Origin: Nitricoxidireducens sp046726235
Lineage (GTDB): Bacteria; Pseudomonadota; Gammaproteobacteria; Burkholderiales; Rhodocyclaceae
NCBI GenBank assembly: GCA_046726235.1
Contig: JBKPAD010000002.1
Coordinates: 62,001-126,000 of the forward strand
DNA: 64,000 nucleotides
Reading direction: 5' to 3'
Shown here: in pieces, positions 11,905 to 21,400 of the stretch
Numbering within the stretch: the first letter of the stretch is position 1
How the letters are laid out: every line of letters starts with the position of its first letter
Position numbers and translations under genes: made by a program
Notes under the pieces: model-generated
Told to the model about the DNA's origin: nothing
Seen by the model: only the letters and a program-made list of their open reading frames with translations
The model's database searches: none

Positions 11905-12366
11905 CTACTCGCAGCTAGCCTTGCACTCGGCCCCCGCGCAAGCCTCGGCGACCTGACACTTCGCCTTCGTCCGGTAGGTAAACCGCAAGCCCTCGCCATA
12001 GTTGCAAACGACGTGCGTCACCGTGCCCTTACGCGCAACCGTCATCGTCGCGGGCTTCGCCGCCTTCGTATCGGGGACCGGCGGCTCGCAGGAAACATAG
12101 CCGTCGAACTTGCCCGCGCCCGCTTCCCACAAAGCGAGGTTCTTGATGCGGCGATAGGCGGCGAAGTCCGCGCAATCGGCGGCGGCCTTGCCGTACATGC
12201 GCGCGTTGTCGGCGCAATAGGCGGTGTAGGTGTAACGCAGTTCCTCTTCCGGCGGACACGGCATCACCTGGACCGCGGACGCGAGGTCCGGGCAGGAAAC
12301 GGTTTCGGCCGCCGCTGTGCCGGCGAGCAGCAGCGCGGCTGCCGCGAGATACGGTTCAAGTTTCAT
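11905..12366 (-). CDS. Cys-rich secreted protein of unknown function
   Basis: A 153-residue protein with a clear signal peptide (MKLEPYLAAAALLLAGTAAAE) and about eleven cysteines in the mature part, including the C-terminal cluster EACAGAECKASCE. The even spread of Cys suggests disulphide bonds in the periplasm or outside the cell. There is no CxxCH, so it is not a haem c protein. I do not recognise a family. The start ATG 12364-12366 has GGAG about 8 nt upstream; an in-frame ATG 13 codons earlier would put charged residues before the signal peptide. It is convergent with the cytochrome operon and divergent from the PEP-CTERM gene. Confidence 0.7.
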   Translation of the reverse strand: MKLEPYLAAAALLLAGTAAAETVSCPDLASAVQVMPCPPEEELRYTYTAYCADNARMYGKAAADCADFAAYRRIKNLALWEAGAGKFDGYVSCEPPVPDTKAAKPATMTVARKGTVTHVVCNYGEGLRFTYRTKAKCQVAEACAGAECKASCE

Positions 12367-12459
12367 CTCGGCTCCTTGCGTTGGTATCGGCCGATTGGAC
12401 GGCAAGCACGGACACCGGTCAAGCCTCCGGGATCAAGGTTTTCGAACGGCGATTTGTCA

Positions 12460-12474
12460 TGTCCCCGCGGGACA
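12460..12474. promoter_or_regulatory. Short palindrome TGTCCC-CGC-GGGACA
   Basis: A perfect 6+3+6 inverted repeat in the divergent spacer between the Cys-rich secreted protein and the PEP-CTERM gene, about 85 bp before the latter's ATG. It is a possible operator. I see no convincing sigma-70 or sigma-54 promoter next to it. Confidence 0.25.
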
Positions 12475-12558
12475 ATCGCCCCGTGCGGCCGCAAGCGGCG
12501 TCTCGTACGCTGATCCTGGGCAATCCCCGATCCACGACCACTACGAAAGGAAACCACC

Positions 12559-12921
12559 ATGAAAGCCAGGCACATGCTCGCCGCGCTGATGCTGGCGGGC
12601 GCAATCAGCAGTCCGTACGCCAAGGAACACCCCGATGCGGGTCCGCCCGCTCTGCCCCCGGCCGCCGAACAGGCGCTCGGCCCGCTGCTCGACGCCTTCC
12701 TCGAAGGCGAGCCGCCGGGCTGGGCGAAGTCCCCGGCGAGTCCGCCGGACTTCCAGTCCCACAAGCCCGAATGGCAAGCCCTTGTCGGCTCGCCAAACGG
12801 CAATGCCTACGGCCACACCGACGCGATCCCCGAACCCGACACCTACGCGCTGATGCTGGCCGGCCTCGGCATGCTCGCCGCGATCGGCAAGCGGCTCAGG
12901 GACAAAGGGACTGGCGCCTAG
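12559..12921 (+). CDS. PEP-CTERM sorting-domain protein
   Basis: A 120-residue secreted protein: an N-terminal signal peptide (MKARHMLAALMLAGAISSPYA), a short Pro-rich middle with no recognised domain, and a C-terminal PEP-CTERM signal at about residues 94-117 (IPEPDTYALMLAGLGML, then a basic KRLRDK tail). In this family exosortase cuts near PEP and the product goes to the surface or into exopolysaccharide. The exosortase itself is not in the window. The ribosome site AAAGGAAA precedes ATG 12559. Its TAG (12919-12921) overlaps the stop of the opposite-strand GGDEF-EAL gene inside a single CTAG. The small size suggests a minimal matrix component or carrier; its function is unknown. Confidence 0.82.
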   Translation: MKARHMLAALMLAGAISSPYAKEHPDAGPPALPPAAEQALGPLLDAFLEGEPPGWAKSPASPPDFQSHKPEWQALVGSPNGNAYGHTDAIPEPDTYALMLAGLGMLAAIGKRLRDKGTGA

Positions 12922-15908
12922 ACGCGACGCGCGCTCGGCTGCGCCGACGGCGCCGTCGGGCGCGCGCGCAGGTACGCCCCGAGTTCCTCGGCGGGCATCG
13001 GCCGGCCGAACAGGTAGCCCTGGAAGGCCTGGCAGCCCTCGCCGGCGAGGAAGCCGTGCTGTTCCTCCGTCTCCACGCCCTCGGCGATCACCTTCAGGTC
13101 CATGCTGTGCGCCAGGGCGACGATGGTGCGGGCGATGGCGGCGCCGTCGGTGTCGGTCAGCACGTTGTTGACGAAGAACTTGTCGATCTTCAGCTGCTCG
13201 AGCGGCAGGCGCTTGAGATACGAAAGCGACGAGTAGCCGGTACCGAAATCGTCGAGCGAAAAGCCGACCCCCCTGGCCTTCAGCATCGCCATTTTCCCGA
13301 TGACGTCCTCGACATCGTCGAGCAGCAGACTTTCGGTCAGCTCGAGCTTCAGCTTGTGCGGGTCGGCGCCGCTGGTCTCGAGCGCCGACAGCACCTGGCC
13401 GACGAAGTCGGGATGGCGGAACTGGTGTGCGCTGACATTCACCGCAACCGTCAGGTGGCGCTTGCCTTCGTCGCCGGCCCAGGCGACGAGCTGCGCGCAG
13501 GCGGCCTGGAGCACCCATTGGCCGAGCGGCACGATCAGTCCCGACTCCTCCGCGATCGGGATGAATTCGTCCGGCGGCACCATCCCGCGCCGTGGATGCC
13601 GCCAGCGCACCAGCGCCTCGACGCCCGTCATGCGGCCCGTCTCGTCGACCTGCGGCTGATAGTGGAGCAGGAAGCGCTTCTGCTTCAGGCCGAGGCGCAG
13701 GTCGACCTCGATTTCCGCGCGGGCGATGACCGCCGCCTGCATCTCCGGATCGAAGAAGCGCACGGCGTTGCGGCCGGCGGACTTCGCCTGGTACATCGCG
13801 AGGTCGGCGCGCTTGAGCAATTCCTCGACGGTCTCGCGCTGTTCGCCGTACAAGGTGACGCCGATGCTCGGCGTGCTGCGGTGCTGGTGGCCTGCGAGCA
13901 GGTAGCGCCTGTTGAGGGAGGCGAGAATCTTCTCGGCGACGCCCTCTGCCCGGCTGGCGGCCTCCGGGCGGCTGGCGCTCAGGTCCTCGAGCATGACCAC
14001 GAACTCGTCGCCGCCGAGACGCGCCACCGTGTCGCCTTCGCGCACGCAGGCCGTCAGCCGGTGCGCCACCTGCTGCAGCAGCAGGTCGCCGACGTCGTGG
14101 CCGAGCGTGTCGTTGAGGGTCTTGAAGTTGTCCAGGTCGATGAACAGCAGCGCACCGTTGCGGCCGTTGCGCGAGCTCGAGGCCAGGGCCTGGTGCAGGC
14201 GGTCGAGCAGCAGGCGCCGATTCGGCAACCGTGTCAGCGGATCGTAGAAGGCGAGGTGCTTGATCTCGTCCTCGGCGGCCTTGCGCAGCGTGATGTCGGT
14301 AAGGGCACCGACGTAGTGGGTAATGCTGCCGCGCTTGTCCTTGACGGCAGTGATGGTCAGCCATTCGGCATATACCTCGCCGTTCTTGCGCCGGTTCCAG
14401 ACCTCGCCCTGCCATGAGCCGTCGCGCTGGATGCCTTCCCACATCGCCGCGTAGAAGGCGGCGTCATGGCGCCCCGACTTCAGCAGGCTCATCTTCTCGC
14501 CGACCGCCTCGTCGACCTCGTAGCCGGTGATCTCGGTGAAGGCGCGGTTCACGCGCAGGATCGTGCCGTGCGCGTCGGTGATGATCATGCCCTCCTGCGA
14601 CTCGAAGGCGGTGGCGGCGACGCGCAACGCCTCCTCGGTGTGCTTCTGCCGGGTGACGTCGGTGATGAAGCCGTGCCAGAGCACCGAGCCGTCCGCTTCG
14701 CGTTCCGGAACCGCGCTCCCGCCCAGCCAGACGTCCGATTCGCCCTCGAACTTCAGCCGGTATTCGTGGTGCCAGGGCGTCAGGTCGCGCGCCGAGGCTT
14801 CGATCGAGGCCAGCAGCGCCGGCAGGTCGTCCGGGTGGACCACCGCGAACACCGGCGCGGCATCGTCGCGAACTTCTTCAGGAGCGACGCGAAAAGTGTC
14901 CCGGATGGCTTCACTGGCGAAGGGCACGCAGGAACTGCCGTCGGGACGCAGGCGGAACTGGAAGACGACGCCCGGCGCGCGGCTGGTGATCTTGCGCAGG
15001 TTCTCGAATGACGCGTTGAGCGCGCGCCGCGAATGCTGGAGCCGGTCCATCAGGTCGCGGAACGAATCGGCGAGCTGTCCGAGCTCCTGCGGCTGCTCCC
15101 CGGCCGGCGCGACATGTCCGTCCGGGTCGTCGTGCAGGCGTTCGATCGACGTCTGCAGGTCGCGCAGCGGACGCACGATGGTGCGCAGGATCGCCCAGAC
15201 CAGGAAGGCGAACAGCACCAGCCATGCGCCGCCCTTGGTCAAGCTGAGGCGCATCTGGCGCCAGTAGGCGGCCTCGAACTCGTCCATGTAGATGCCCGAG
15301 CCGATCACCCAGTCCCAGCGCTCGAAGCGCTTGACGAACGACAGCTTCGGATAGAGCTGCGCCGTGACACCGCCGCCTTCCAGCGGCTTGGGCCAGTCGT
15401 AGGTCACGAAGCCCTGGCCCTCGCGTGATAGCGCGACCTCGTTCATGGCGAGGAACAGGTTGACGCCCTGAAGCTCGACCTCCGGCCCCTGCCGTCCGCT
15501 GCGGCTGGACGTCGCGCGGGCGAAGGTCGGCGAGTCGAGCAGCGTGCCGTCGAGCTCGGGCATCGTCGGATGCATGACCATGCGCGGGGTCGGCCGGCCG
15601 AGATCGTGAATCCAGAAGTATTCGACCTCGCTGTAGCGCAATGGCCGGATCGATTCGATCGCCAGCCGGCGCGCATCGGCTTCGGGCAAACGGCCTTCCC
15701 GTGCCTGCCCCTCGTAGTATTCGAGAATCGAATGGGCGGTATCGACGAGCTGCTCGAGCTTGAGTTCCTTTTCGGCGCGCAGGCGCTTGCCGTGCAGGCG
15801 AATGTCGAGCAGGTTGTCGGCCAGGACGATGGCCGAGACGAAGCCGACCACCAGCCAAAGGCGGGTCGAGACAGGCAGGGTCTTGACGCGACGCAACACG
15901 GATGGCAT
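12918..15908 (-). CDS. Membrane c-di-GMP sensor: Cache-HAMP-PAS-PAS-GGDEF-EAL
   Basis: A 996-residue inner-membrane signalling protein. The first helix is near residues 17-33. A periplasmic single-Cache (Cache_2) domain (about 35-225) has the typical SEVEYFWIHDLGRPTPRMVM. A second helix (about 235-250), HAMP, and two PAS domains follow; PAS2 carries EGMIITDAHGTILRVNRAFT. The GGDEF motif (from residue 632) is intact and has an RxxD inhibitory site (REGD) five residues before it. The EAL motif is intact (EALVRW at 764), as is the DDFGTGYSSLSYLKRLPL loop. Both synthesis and hydrolysis of c-di-GMP look possible. Cache_2 domains often bind small organic acids. ATG 15906-15908 is the only sensible start. 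Confidence 0.9.
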   Translation of the reverse strand: MPSVLRRVKTLPVSTRLWLVVGFVSAIVLADNLLDIRLHGKRLRAEKELKLEQLVDTAHSILEYYEGQAREGRLPEADARRLAIESIRPLRYSEVEYFWIHDLGRPTPRMVMHPTMPELDGTLLDSPTFARATSSRSGRQGPEVELQGVNLFLAMNEVALSREGQGFVTYDWPKPLEGGGVTAQLYPKLSFVKRFERWDWVIGSGIYMDEFEAAYWRQMRLSLTKGGAWLVLFAFLVWAILRTIVRPLRDLQTSIERLHDDPDGHVAPAGEQPQELGQLADSFRDLMDRLQHSRRALNASFENLRKITSRAPGVVFQFRLRPDGSSCVPFASEAIRDTFRVAPEEVRDDAAPVFAVVHPDDLPALLASIEASARDLTPWHHEYRLKFEGESDVWLGGSAVPEREADGSVLWHGFITDVTRQKHTEEALRVAATAFESQEGMIITDAHGTILRVNRAFTEITGYEVDEAVGEKMSLLKSGRHDAAFYAAMWEGIQRDGSWQGEVWNRRKNGEVYAEWLTITAVKDKRGSITHYVGALTDITLRKAAEDEIKHLAFYDPLTRLPNRRLLLDRLHQALASSSRNGRNGALLFIDLDNFKTLNDTLGHDVGDLLLQQVAHRLTACVREGDTVARLGGDEFVVMLEDLSASRPEAASRAEGVAEKILASLNRRYLLAGHQHRSTPSIGVTLYGEQRETVEELLKRADLAMYQAKSAGRNAVRFFDPEMQAAVIARAEIEVDLRLGLKQKRFLLHYQPQVDETGRMTGVEALVRWRHPRRGMVPPDEFIPIAEESGLIVPLGQWVLQAACAQLVAWAGDEGKRHLTVAVNVSAHQFRHPDFVGQVLSALETSGADPHKLKLELTESLLLDDVEDVIGKMAMLKARGVGFSLDDFGTGYSSLSYLKRLPLEQLKIDKFFVNNVLTDTDGAAIARTIVALAHSMDLKVIAEGVETEEQHGFLAGEGCQAFQGYLFGRPMPAEELGAYLRARPTAPSAQPSARRV

Positions 15909-16054
15909 TGGGGGCAGGCCAAGGGCATGGGCAGGCCACTGGCATCTAAGCAGGCCGGGGCATCATAGCCCATGAGGCTTCCGCGCCCGATGATTTCGCC
16001 GCCGCTCAGCCCAGCCCCAAGGGTTTACCTTCCTGCTGCGGCGTGATAGACGGC

Positions 16055-18235
16055 CTAGCCGCGGCGCACGCTCGATACGCCCGCGACCTCGCCGACGAGC
16101 GTCAGCACGCGCTGCAACGGCCCGAGGCCCGGCAGCTCGACGGTGAAGGACATGCGCGCGATGCCGCCCTTGGAGAGCGTCTTCACGGCAGTGACGTTGA
16201 TCTTTTCCTTCGACAGCACTTCCGAGATGTCGCGCAACAGGCCCTGGCGGTCGTGCGCCTCGACGACGAGGTCCGTGGCGTAGAGGGCATCCTGCCCGCC
16301 CCACTGGGCGTCGATCACGCGCTCGGGATTGCGCGCCGCCATGTTGCGGAAGTTCATGCAATCGACTCGGTGCACCGAAACGCCGCGCCCGCGCGTGACG
16401 AAGCCGGCCACTGCATCCGGCGGCACCGGCTTGCAGCAGCGGCCGAGCTGCGTCAGCAGCTTGTCCACGCCGACGACGAGGATCTTCGACTCGCCGACCT
16501 TGGAGCGGCGCGTCTGGATTTCGGGCTCGGCCACGGGCTCGTCCTCGCCGCGCAGCGCGACCTGGATCGCGCGATTGCCGACCTCGCCGCGCGCTGCGGC
16601 GAGATACAGCGCATCGGCGTTCTTGAAGCCGAGCTTCTGCGCCAGGTCGTCGAGGTTGGCTTGCGAGGCGCCCTCGCGCTGCAGCTGGCCGGCGATGAAG
16701 GCGCGGCCCTCCGCCAGCATCGCCTCCTCCTGCTGCGCCGCGAACCAGGCCTTGACCTTCTGCCGTGCGCGCGACGTCGCCAGGTAGCCCGACGCCGTCA
16801 GCCAGTCGCGCGACGGCCCGCCGCTCTTGGCGGCGACGATCTCGACGCGCTGGCCGTTGGCCAGCGGCGTGTTGAGCGGCACCTGATGGCCGTCGACGCG
16901 CGCGCCGCGGCAGCGGTGGCCGAGATCGGTATGCAGGCGGTAGGCGAAATCGATCGGCGTCGCGCCCTTGGCGAGGTCGATCACGCGCCCCTGCGGCGTC
17001 ATGACGTAGATGGTGTCGTCGAGCGAGGCGCGCTTGAACTGCTCGACCCACGCCTCCGAGTCGGTGATCTCGTCGCGCCACGACAGAAGCTGCCTGAGCC
17101 AGGCGATCTTGTCGTCGTAGGCGCCGTCGGCCTTCGCCGGCGCGCCGGCTTCCTTGTAGCGCCAGTGCGCGGCGACGCCGAGCTCCGCGTGGTGGTGCAT
17201 CTCCGGCGTGCGGATCTGCACCTCGAGCGAACGCCCGTCGTCGGCGATCACCGCCGTATGCAGCGAGCGGTAGAAGTTGCCCTTCGGATGCGAGATGTAG
17301 TCGTCGAACTCGCCGTGGATCGGCTGCCAGAGCGCATGCACGATGCCCAGCGCCGTGTAGCAGTCCTTGACCTCGGGCACGATGATGCGCAGCGCGCGCA
17401 CGTCGTAGACCTTGTCGAAGTCGATGTCCTTTCCGCGCATCTTGTTGCGGATGCTGTAGATGTGCTTCGGCCGGCCGTACACCTCGGCCGCGGGCACGCC
17501 GGACCTTTCGAGTTCGGCGCGCAGCCGCTCGACGGCGGTGGCGATGAACGACTCGCGCTCGGCGCGCTTCTCGTCGAGCATCTTTGCGATGCGCTTGTAG
17601 ACGTCCGGCTCGGTGAAGCGCAGCGAAAGATCCTCGATCTCCCACTTCACCTGCCAGACGCCGAGCCGGTTGGCGAGCGGCGCGTAGATCTCCAGGCTCT
17701 CGCGCGCCGTCTCGACGCGGGCGTCGCCCGGGTGGTCGGTCATCCAGCGCAGCGTCTGCGTGCGCGAGGCGAGCCGCAGCAGCACGACGCGGATGTCTTC
17801 CGACATCGCCAGCAGCATCTTGCGCAGCGTCTCGGCCTGCGTCTTCACCTCCGCCACGCCGAGCGCCGCCGCGCGCGTCAGCGGCCGCAGCGTGCCGAGG
17901 CGATACAGGCCATGAACGAGGTTCGCCACCGGCTCGCCGAAGTCGGCGGCCAGCTTCTCCTTCGCCTCGTCGAGGCTGTCGTAGGCGGCGAACAGCAGCG
18001 CGGCGATGCGCGCATCGAGGTCGAGCCCGAGCGAAGCCACGATCAGCGCCGTGCCGACGGCGTGGTTGAAGGCGTTCTCGCCCGAGCCGAGCGCACGCTC
18101 GCCGTAGAGCTCGCGCGCCAGCGCGAACGCGCGCGCGACCTTCGCCGCGCCCTCGGGCGCGAGGCCCTCGCTCAGGCGCGGCAGGGAATGTTCATCGACG
18201 CCGGAGTCGGGGAGCGCGTGGACGACGGAAACCAT
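16055..18235 (-). CDS. relA: (p)ppGpp synthetase RelA, hydrolase domain degenerate
   Basis: A stringent-response alarmone synthetase of 726 residues. Seen: an HD-like N-terminal domain in which the metal-binding HD pair is lost (LLFAAYDS where SpoT has LLHDVxED), so only synthesis is expected, as in RelA. The synthetase domain has YGRPKHIYSIRNKM, YDVRALRIIV, HPKGNFYRSLHTAV and EVQIRTPEMHHHAE. A TGS domain follows (GATPIDFAYRLHTDLGHRC), then a C-terminal ACT domain (YATDLVVEAHDRQGLLRDI). I chose ATG 18233-18235 (MVSVVHALPDSG), which resembles the RelA N-terminus. An in-frame ATG at 18284-18286 would add 17 residues, and neither start has a good ribosome site. The gene is divergent from the RTX gene across about 250 bp. 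Confidence 0.9.
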   Translation of the reverse strand: MVSVVHALPDSGVDEHSLPRLSEGLAPEGAAKVARAFALARELYGERALGSGENAFNHAVGTALIVASLGLDLDARIAALLFAAYDSLDEAKEKLAADFGEPVANLVHGLYRLGTLRPLTRAAALGVAEVKTQAETLRKMLLAMSEDIRVVLLRLASRTQTLRWMTDHPGDARVETARESLEIYAPLANRLGVWQVKWEIEDLSLRFTEPDVYKRIAKMLDEKRAERESFIATAVERLRAELERSGVPAAEVYGRPKHIYSIRNKMRGKDIDFDKVYDVRALRIIVPEVKDCYTALGIVHALWQPIHGEFDDYISHPKGNFYRSLHTAVIADDGRSLEVQIRTPEMHHHAELGVAAHWRYKEAGAPAKADGAYDDKIAWLRQLLSWRDEITDSEAWVEQFKRASLDDTIYVMTPQGRVIDLAKGATPIDFAYRLHTDLGHRCRGARVDGHQVPLNTPLANGQRVEIVAAKSGGPSRDWLTASGYLATSRARQKVKAWFAAQQEEAMLAEGRAFIAGQLQREGASQANLDDLAQKLGFKNADALYLAAARGEVGNRAIQVALRGEDEPVAEPEIQTRRSKVGESKILVVGVDKLLTQLGRCCKPVPPDAVAGFVTRGRGVSVHRVDCMNFRNMAARNPERVIDAQWGGQDALYATDLVVEAHDRQGLLRDISEVLSKEKINVTAVKTLSKGGIARMSFTVELPGLGPLQRVLTLVGEVAGVSSVRRG

Positions 18236-18489
18236 GGGGAGGATGGAGATTGCCGGACTGCGCCGAACCGCGGCGCGCAGGGCCATATTCTACCGCGCGG
18301 CCTGCGGCGTTCCGTCAAGCGACTGGCTCCTGACGCAGCGAAACGGGCACCGCTCGACTCCGTCATGCCTGTGTGCGGAACCACACTGAAGCGCAGTGGT
18401 GTCATATCGAAGAATGATGCCGTCGTGTGTCATGGCGTCCGTCATCCTGGCTGCACGATTCGAAGTCAGCTCAGGGAGAGAAAAGACTC

Positions 18490-21400
18490 ATGGCGATCTA
18501 CAACGGCACGTCGGGCAACGACACGTACATCGGAGGCAATGCCAGCGACACGATTGACGGTGGCGCGGGCAATGACGTCCTGTCCGGCGGCAAGGGCAAC
18601 GACAGGCTCAACGGCGGCAGCGGCGCGGACACCCTCGACGGCGGCGCCGGCAATGACGTCCTCGTCTATCGATTCGGCGAGAATGCCGGCTGGGCGGACG
18701 TTTACAGCGGCGGCGGGGGCATCGACAAGCTGAGCCTCGAGTTGACGACGGCCGAATGGCTGTTGCCGGTGGTCCAGGCCGAGGTGGCGCGCTACGTTCG
18801 CCACCTGGCGACGGTCCCGCGAAGCCCCAAGGGCGAGGTGTCCGGTGGCGCCGCGAATGACTTCGTCTTCGACTTCGGCAGCGGCACGACGCTGAAGGTC
18901 TCGATGATCGAATCGCTCGAGATCCGCGTCGACGGCGTGCTGATCGACTACAACGCGCCGACCATCCACGTGGCGGACGCCGAAGGCGCCGTGACGGAGG
19001 ATGCGTCGGCGCCGCTGACGGATTCCGGCAGCATCAGCTTCTACGACATCAACTTCGGCGACACGCATGCCGTCACCGTGACGCCGGTCGCCGGCTTCAA
19101 CACGCTCGGCGGCACGATGACCGCCGCCGTGGCCGATGCCGCCACTGGCAACGGCCAGGGCAGCGTGACCTGGACCTATCAGGTCGCCAATGCCGCTGCG
19201 CAATACCTCGCCGCCGGCCAGACCGTCACCGAGAAGTTCAACGTCCGGCTCACCGACAGCACCGGCAAGCAGGTAACGCAGACGGTAGTCGTCACCGTCA
19301 CCGGCACCAACGACACGGTGAGCATCACCAGCGCGGCTCAAGGCGGCACCGTCGTCGAGGACGCCGCCAGCACGCCTTCATCGACCGACTCGCTTAACGC
19401 GGCCGGCACCGTCGCATTTACCGACGTCGACCTGAGCGACAGCCACAGTGCCAGCTTCCTGCCCGCTGCCGGCAACGCCACCGCGCTGGGCACCTTTGCC
19501 CTGGCGGCGGTCAGCGAGGCCGCCAACGCGGCCAACGGCTCGGTGGGCTGGACCTACAGCCTCGACAATGCCGCCGCCCAATATCTCGCCGCCGGCCAGA
19601 CGGTCAGCGAAACCTACACGGTCACGGTCGATGACGGCCAGGGATCGACGGCCAGCCAGGATGTCGTCATCACGGTCATGGGCACCAACGATGTGCCTGT
19701 GATCACGGCCGAGGATCTCGCCGGCGCAGTCACGGAGCCCATCGTACCGGCCGGCGACCTGTCCGACAGCGGCAACATCAGCTTCGGCGACGTCGACCTG
19801 ACCGACGTGCATCTGGTCCCGGCCAACGGCACGCCGGTCGGCACCACCCTGGGCAGCCTGACGGCCGTAAAGAACACGGACACCACCGGCAGCGGCACCG
19901 GCGGCCAGCTGACCTGGACCTACACCGTGGCAGCCGCAGATGTCGCGTATCTGGCCGCAGGCCAGACGCTGGTCGAGAGCTTCACCATAACGCTCGACGA
20001 CCAGAACGGCGGACAGATCAGCAAGCAGATCGACGTCACCATCACCGGCGCCAGTCAGGAAGCGCCCATCGCAACGCCGAGCCTGATCGCGACCAACGTC
20101 GACCAGTCCATTCGCGGCACGCTGGGCGCGAGCCCTTCTGCCGGCGGCGATACGCTGACGTTCAGCATCGAGACCGCCCCCCAGCACGGCGTGCTGGCAC
20201 TGGCCACCGACGGCAGCTACCAGTACACGCCGGCCAGCGGCTATTCCGGCACGGACGGTTTCACCTACCAGGTGACGGACGGCCAGGGCGGCACGGCGAT
20301 GGCCAGCGGCAGCATCGAAGTATCGGGCGCCGGCGTCGCACAGCTGCGCTATGTCGGCATCACGCCGTTCGACCATCAGGTCAGCCCGCCGATCGTGAAC
20401 AGCACGCAGCCGCCGAAAGTCGCCGCCATCGCGGGCGGCGGCCACATCGTCGTCTGGTCGGCGCTGACAGGCGGTAGCAATCCGGACGGCAGCGGCTACG
20501 GCGTCTACATGCAGCGCTACGACGCGAGCGGCGCGAGGATCGGCGCGCCGCAACAGGTCAACAGCACCTCGGGCGGCGACCAGATGCACGCAAGCGTCGC
20601 AGCGACCGGCAGTGGCTGGGTCGTCGCCTGGACTTCGGACGGACAGGACGGCAGCGGCTACGGCATCTACGCCCAGCGCTACGACGCGTCCGGGGCCAAG
20701 GCCGGCGACGAAACGCTGATCAACCAGACCACGGCCGGCGCCCAGTTCGCCCCGACGCTCTCCGGGCTCGCCGGTGGCGGCTACGTCGTCAGTTGGACGG
20801 CCCAGTCGCCGAATGGCAGCTACGATGTCCTGGCTCGGACGTACGACGCGAGCGGCCTGCCCCAGTCCGATGAGTTCAGCGTCCATGGCGTCACTGCAGG
20901 ATCGCAGCAGGCGTTCGGCACCAACACGGAGAACATCGCGGCACTCGCCGACGGCCGCTTCGTCGTGGTGTGGTCCGACGCGAATGGCCTCGACGGGTCC
21001 GGCTCCGGCGTCTTCGGGCGCATCTTCGGCGCCGACGGCGTACCGACTTCCGCCCAGTTTCCGGTCAACGCGACAACCGCGGGCGACCAGCAATATGCGT
21101 CGGCCGCCACCGTCGGCAGCGGCTTCGTCGTGACATGGAGTTCCCTTGCCCAGGACGGCAGCGGCCTCGGCGTCTATACCCAGCGCTATGACGCGAGCGG
21201 CAATGCGCAGGGGGGAGAGTTCAAGGTCAACACCTGGACCACCGGCGACCAGACGTACGCCAAGGCTTCGCAACTCTCCGACGGCGGCTTCGTGGTCGTC
21301 TGGCAAAGTGCCGACGTCGAGAAGACCGGCAGCTGGGCGATCTCCGGCCAACGCTATGACGCGAACGGCAATGCGATCGACGGCGAGTTCATCGTCAACT

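Noticed and set aside
18236..18489. A regulatory stem (CACTG-AAGCG-CAGTG) between relA and the RTX gene
   Set aside because: A 5-bp stem is expected by chance in this much sequence and no promoter elements flank it.
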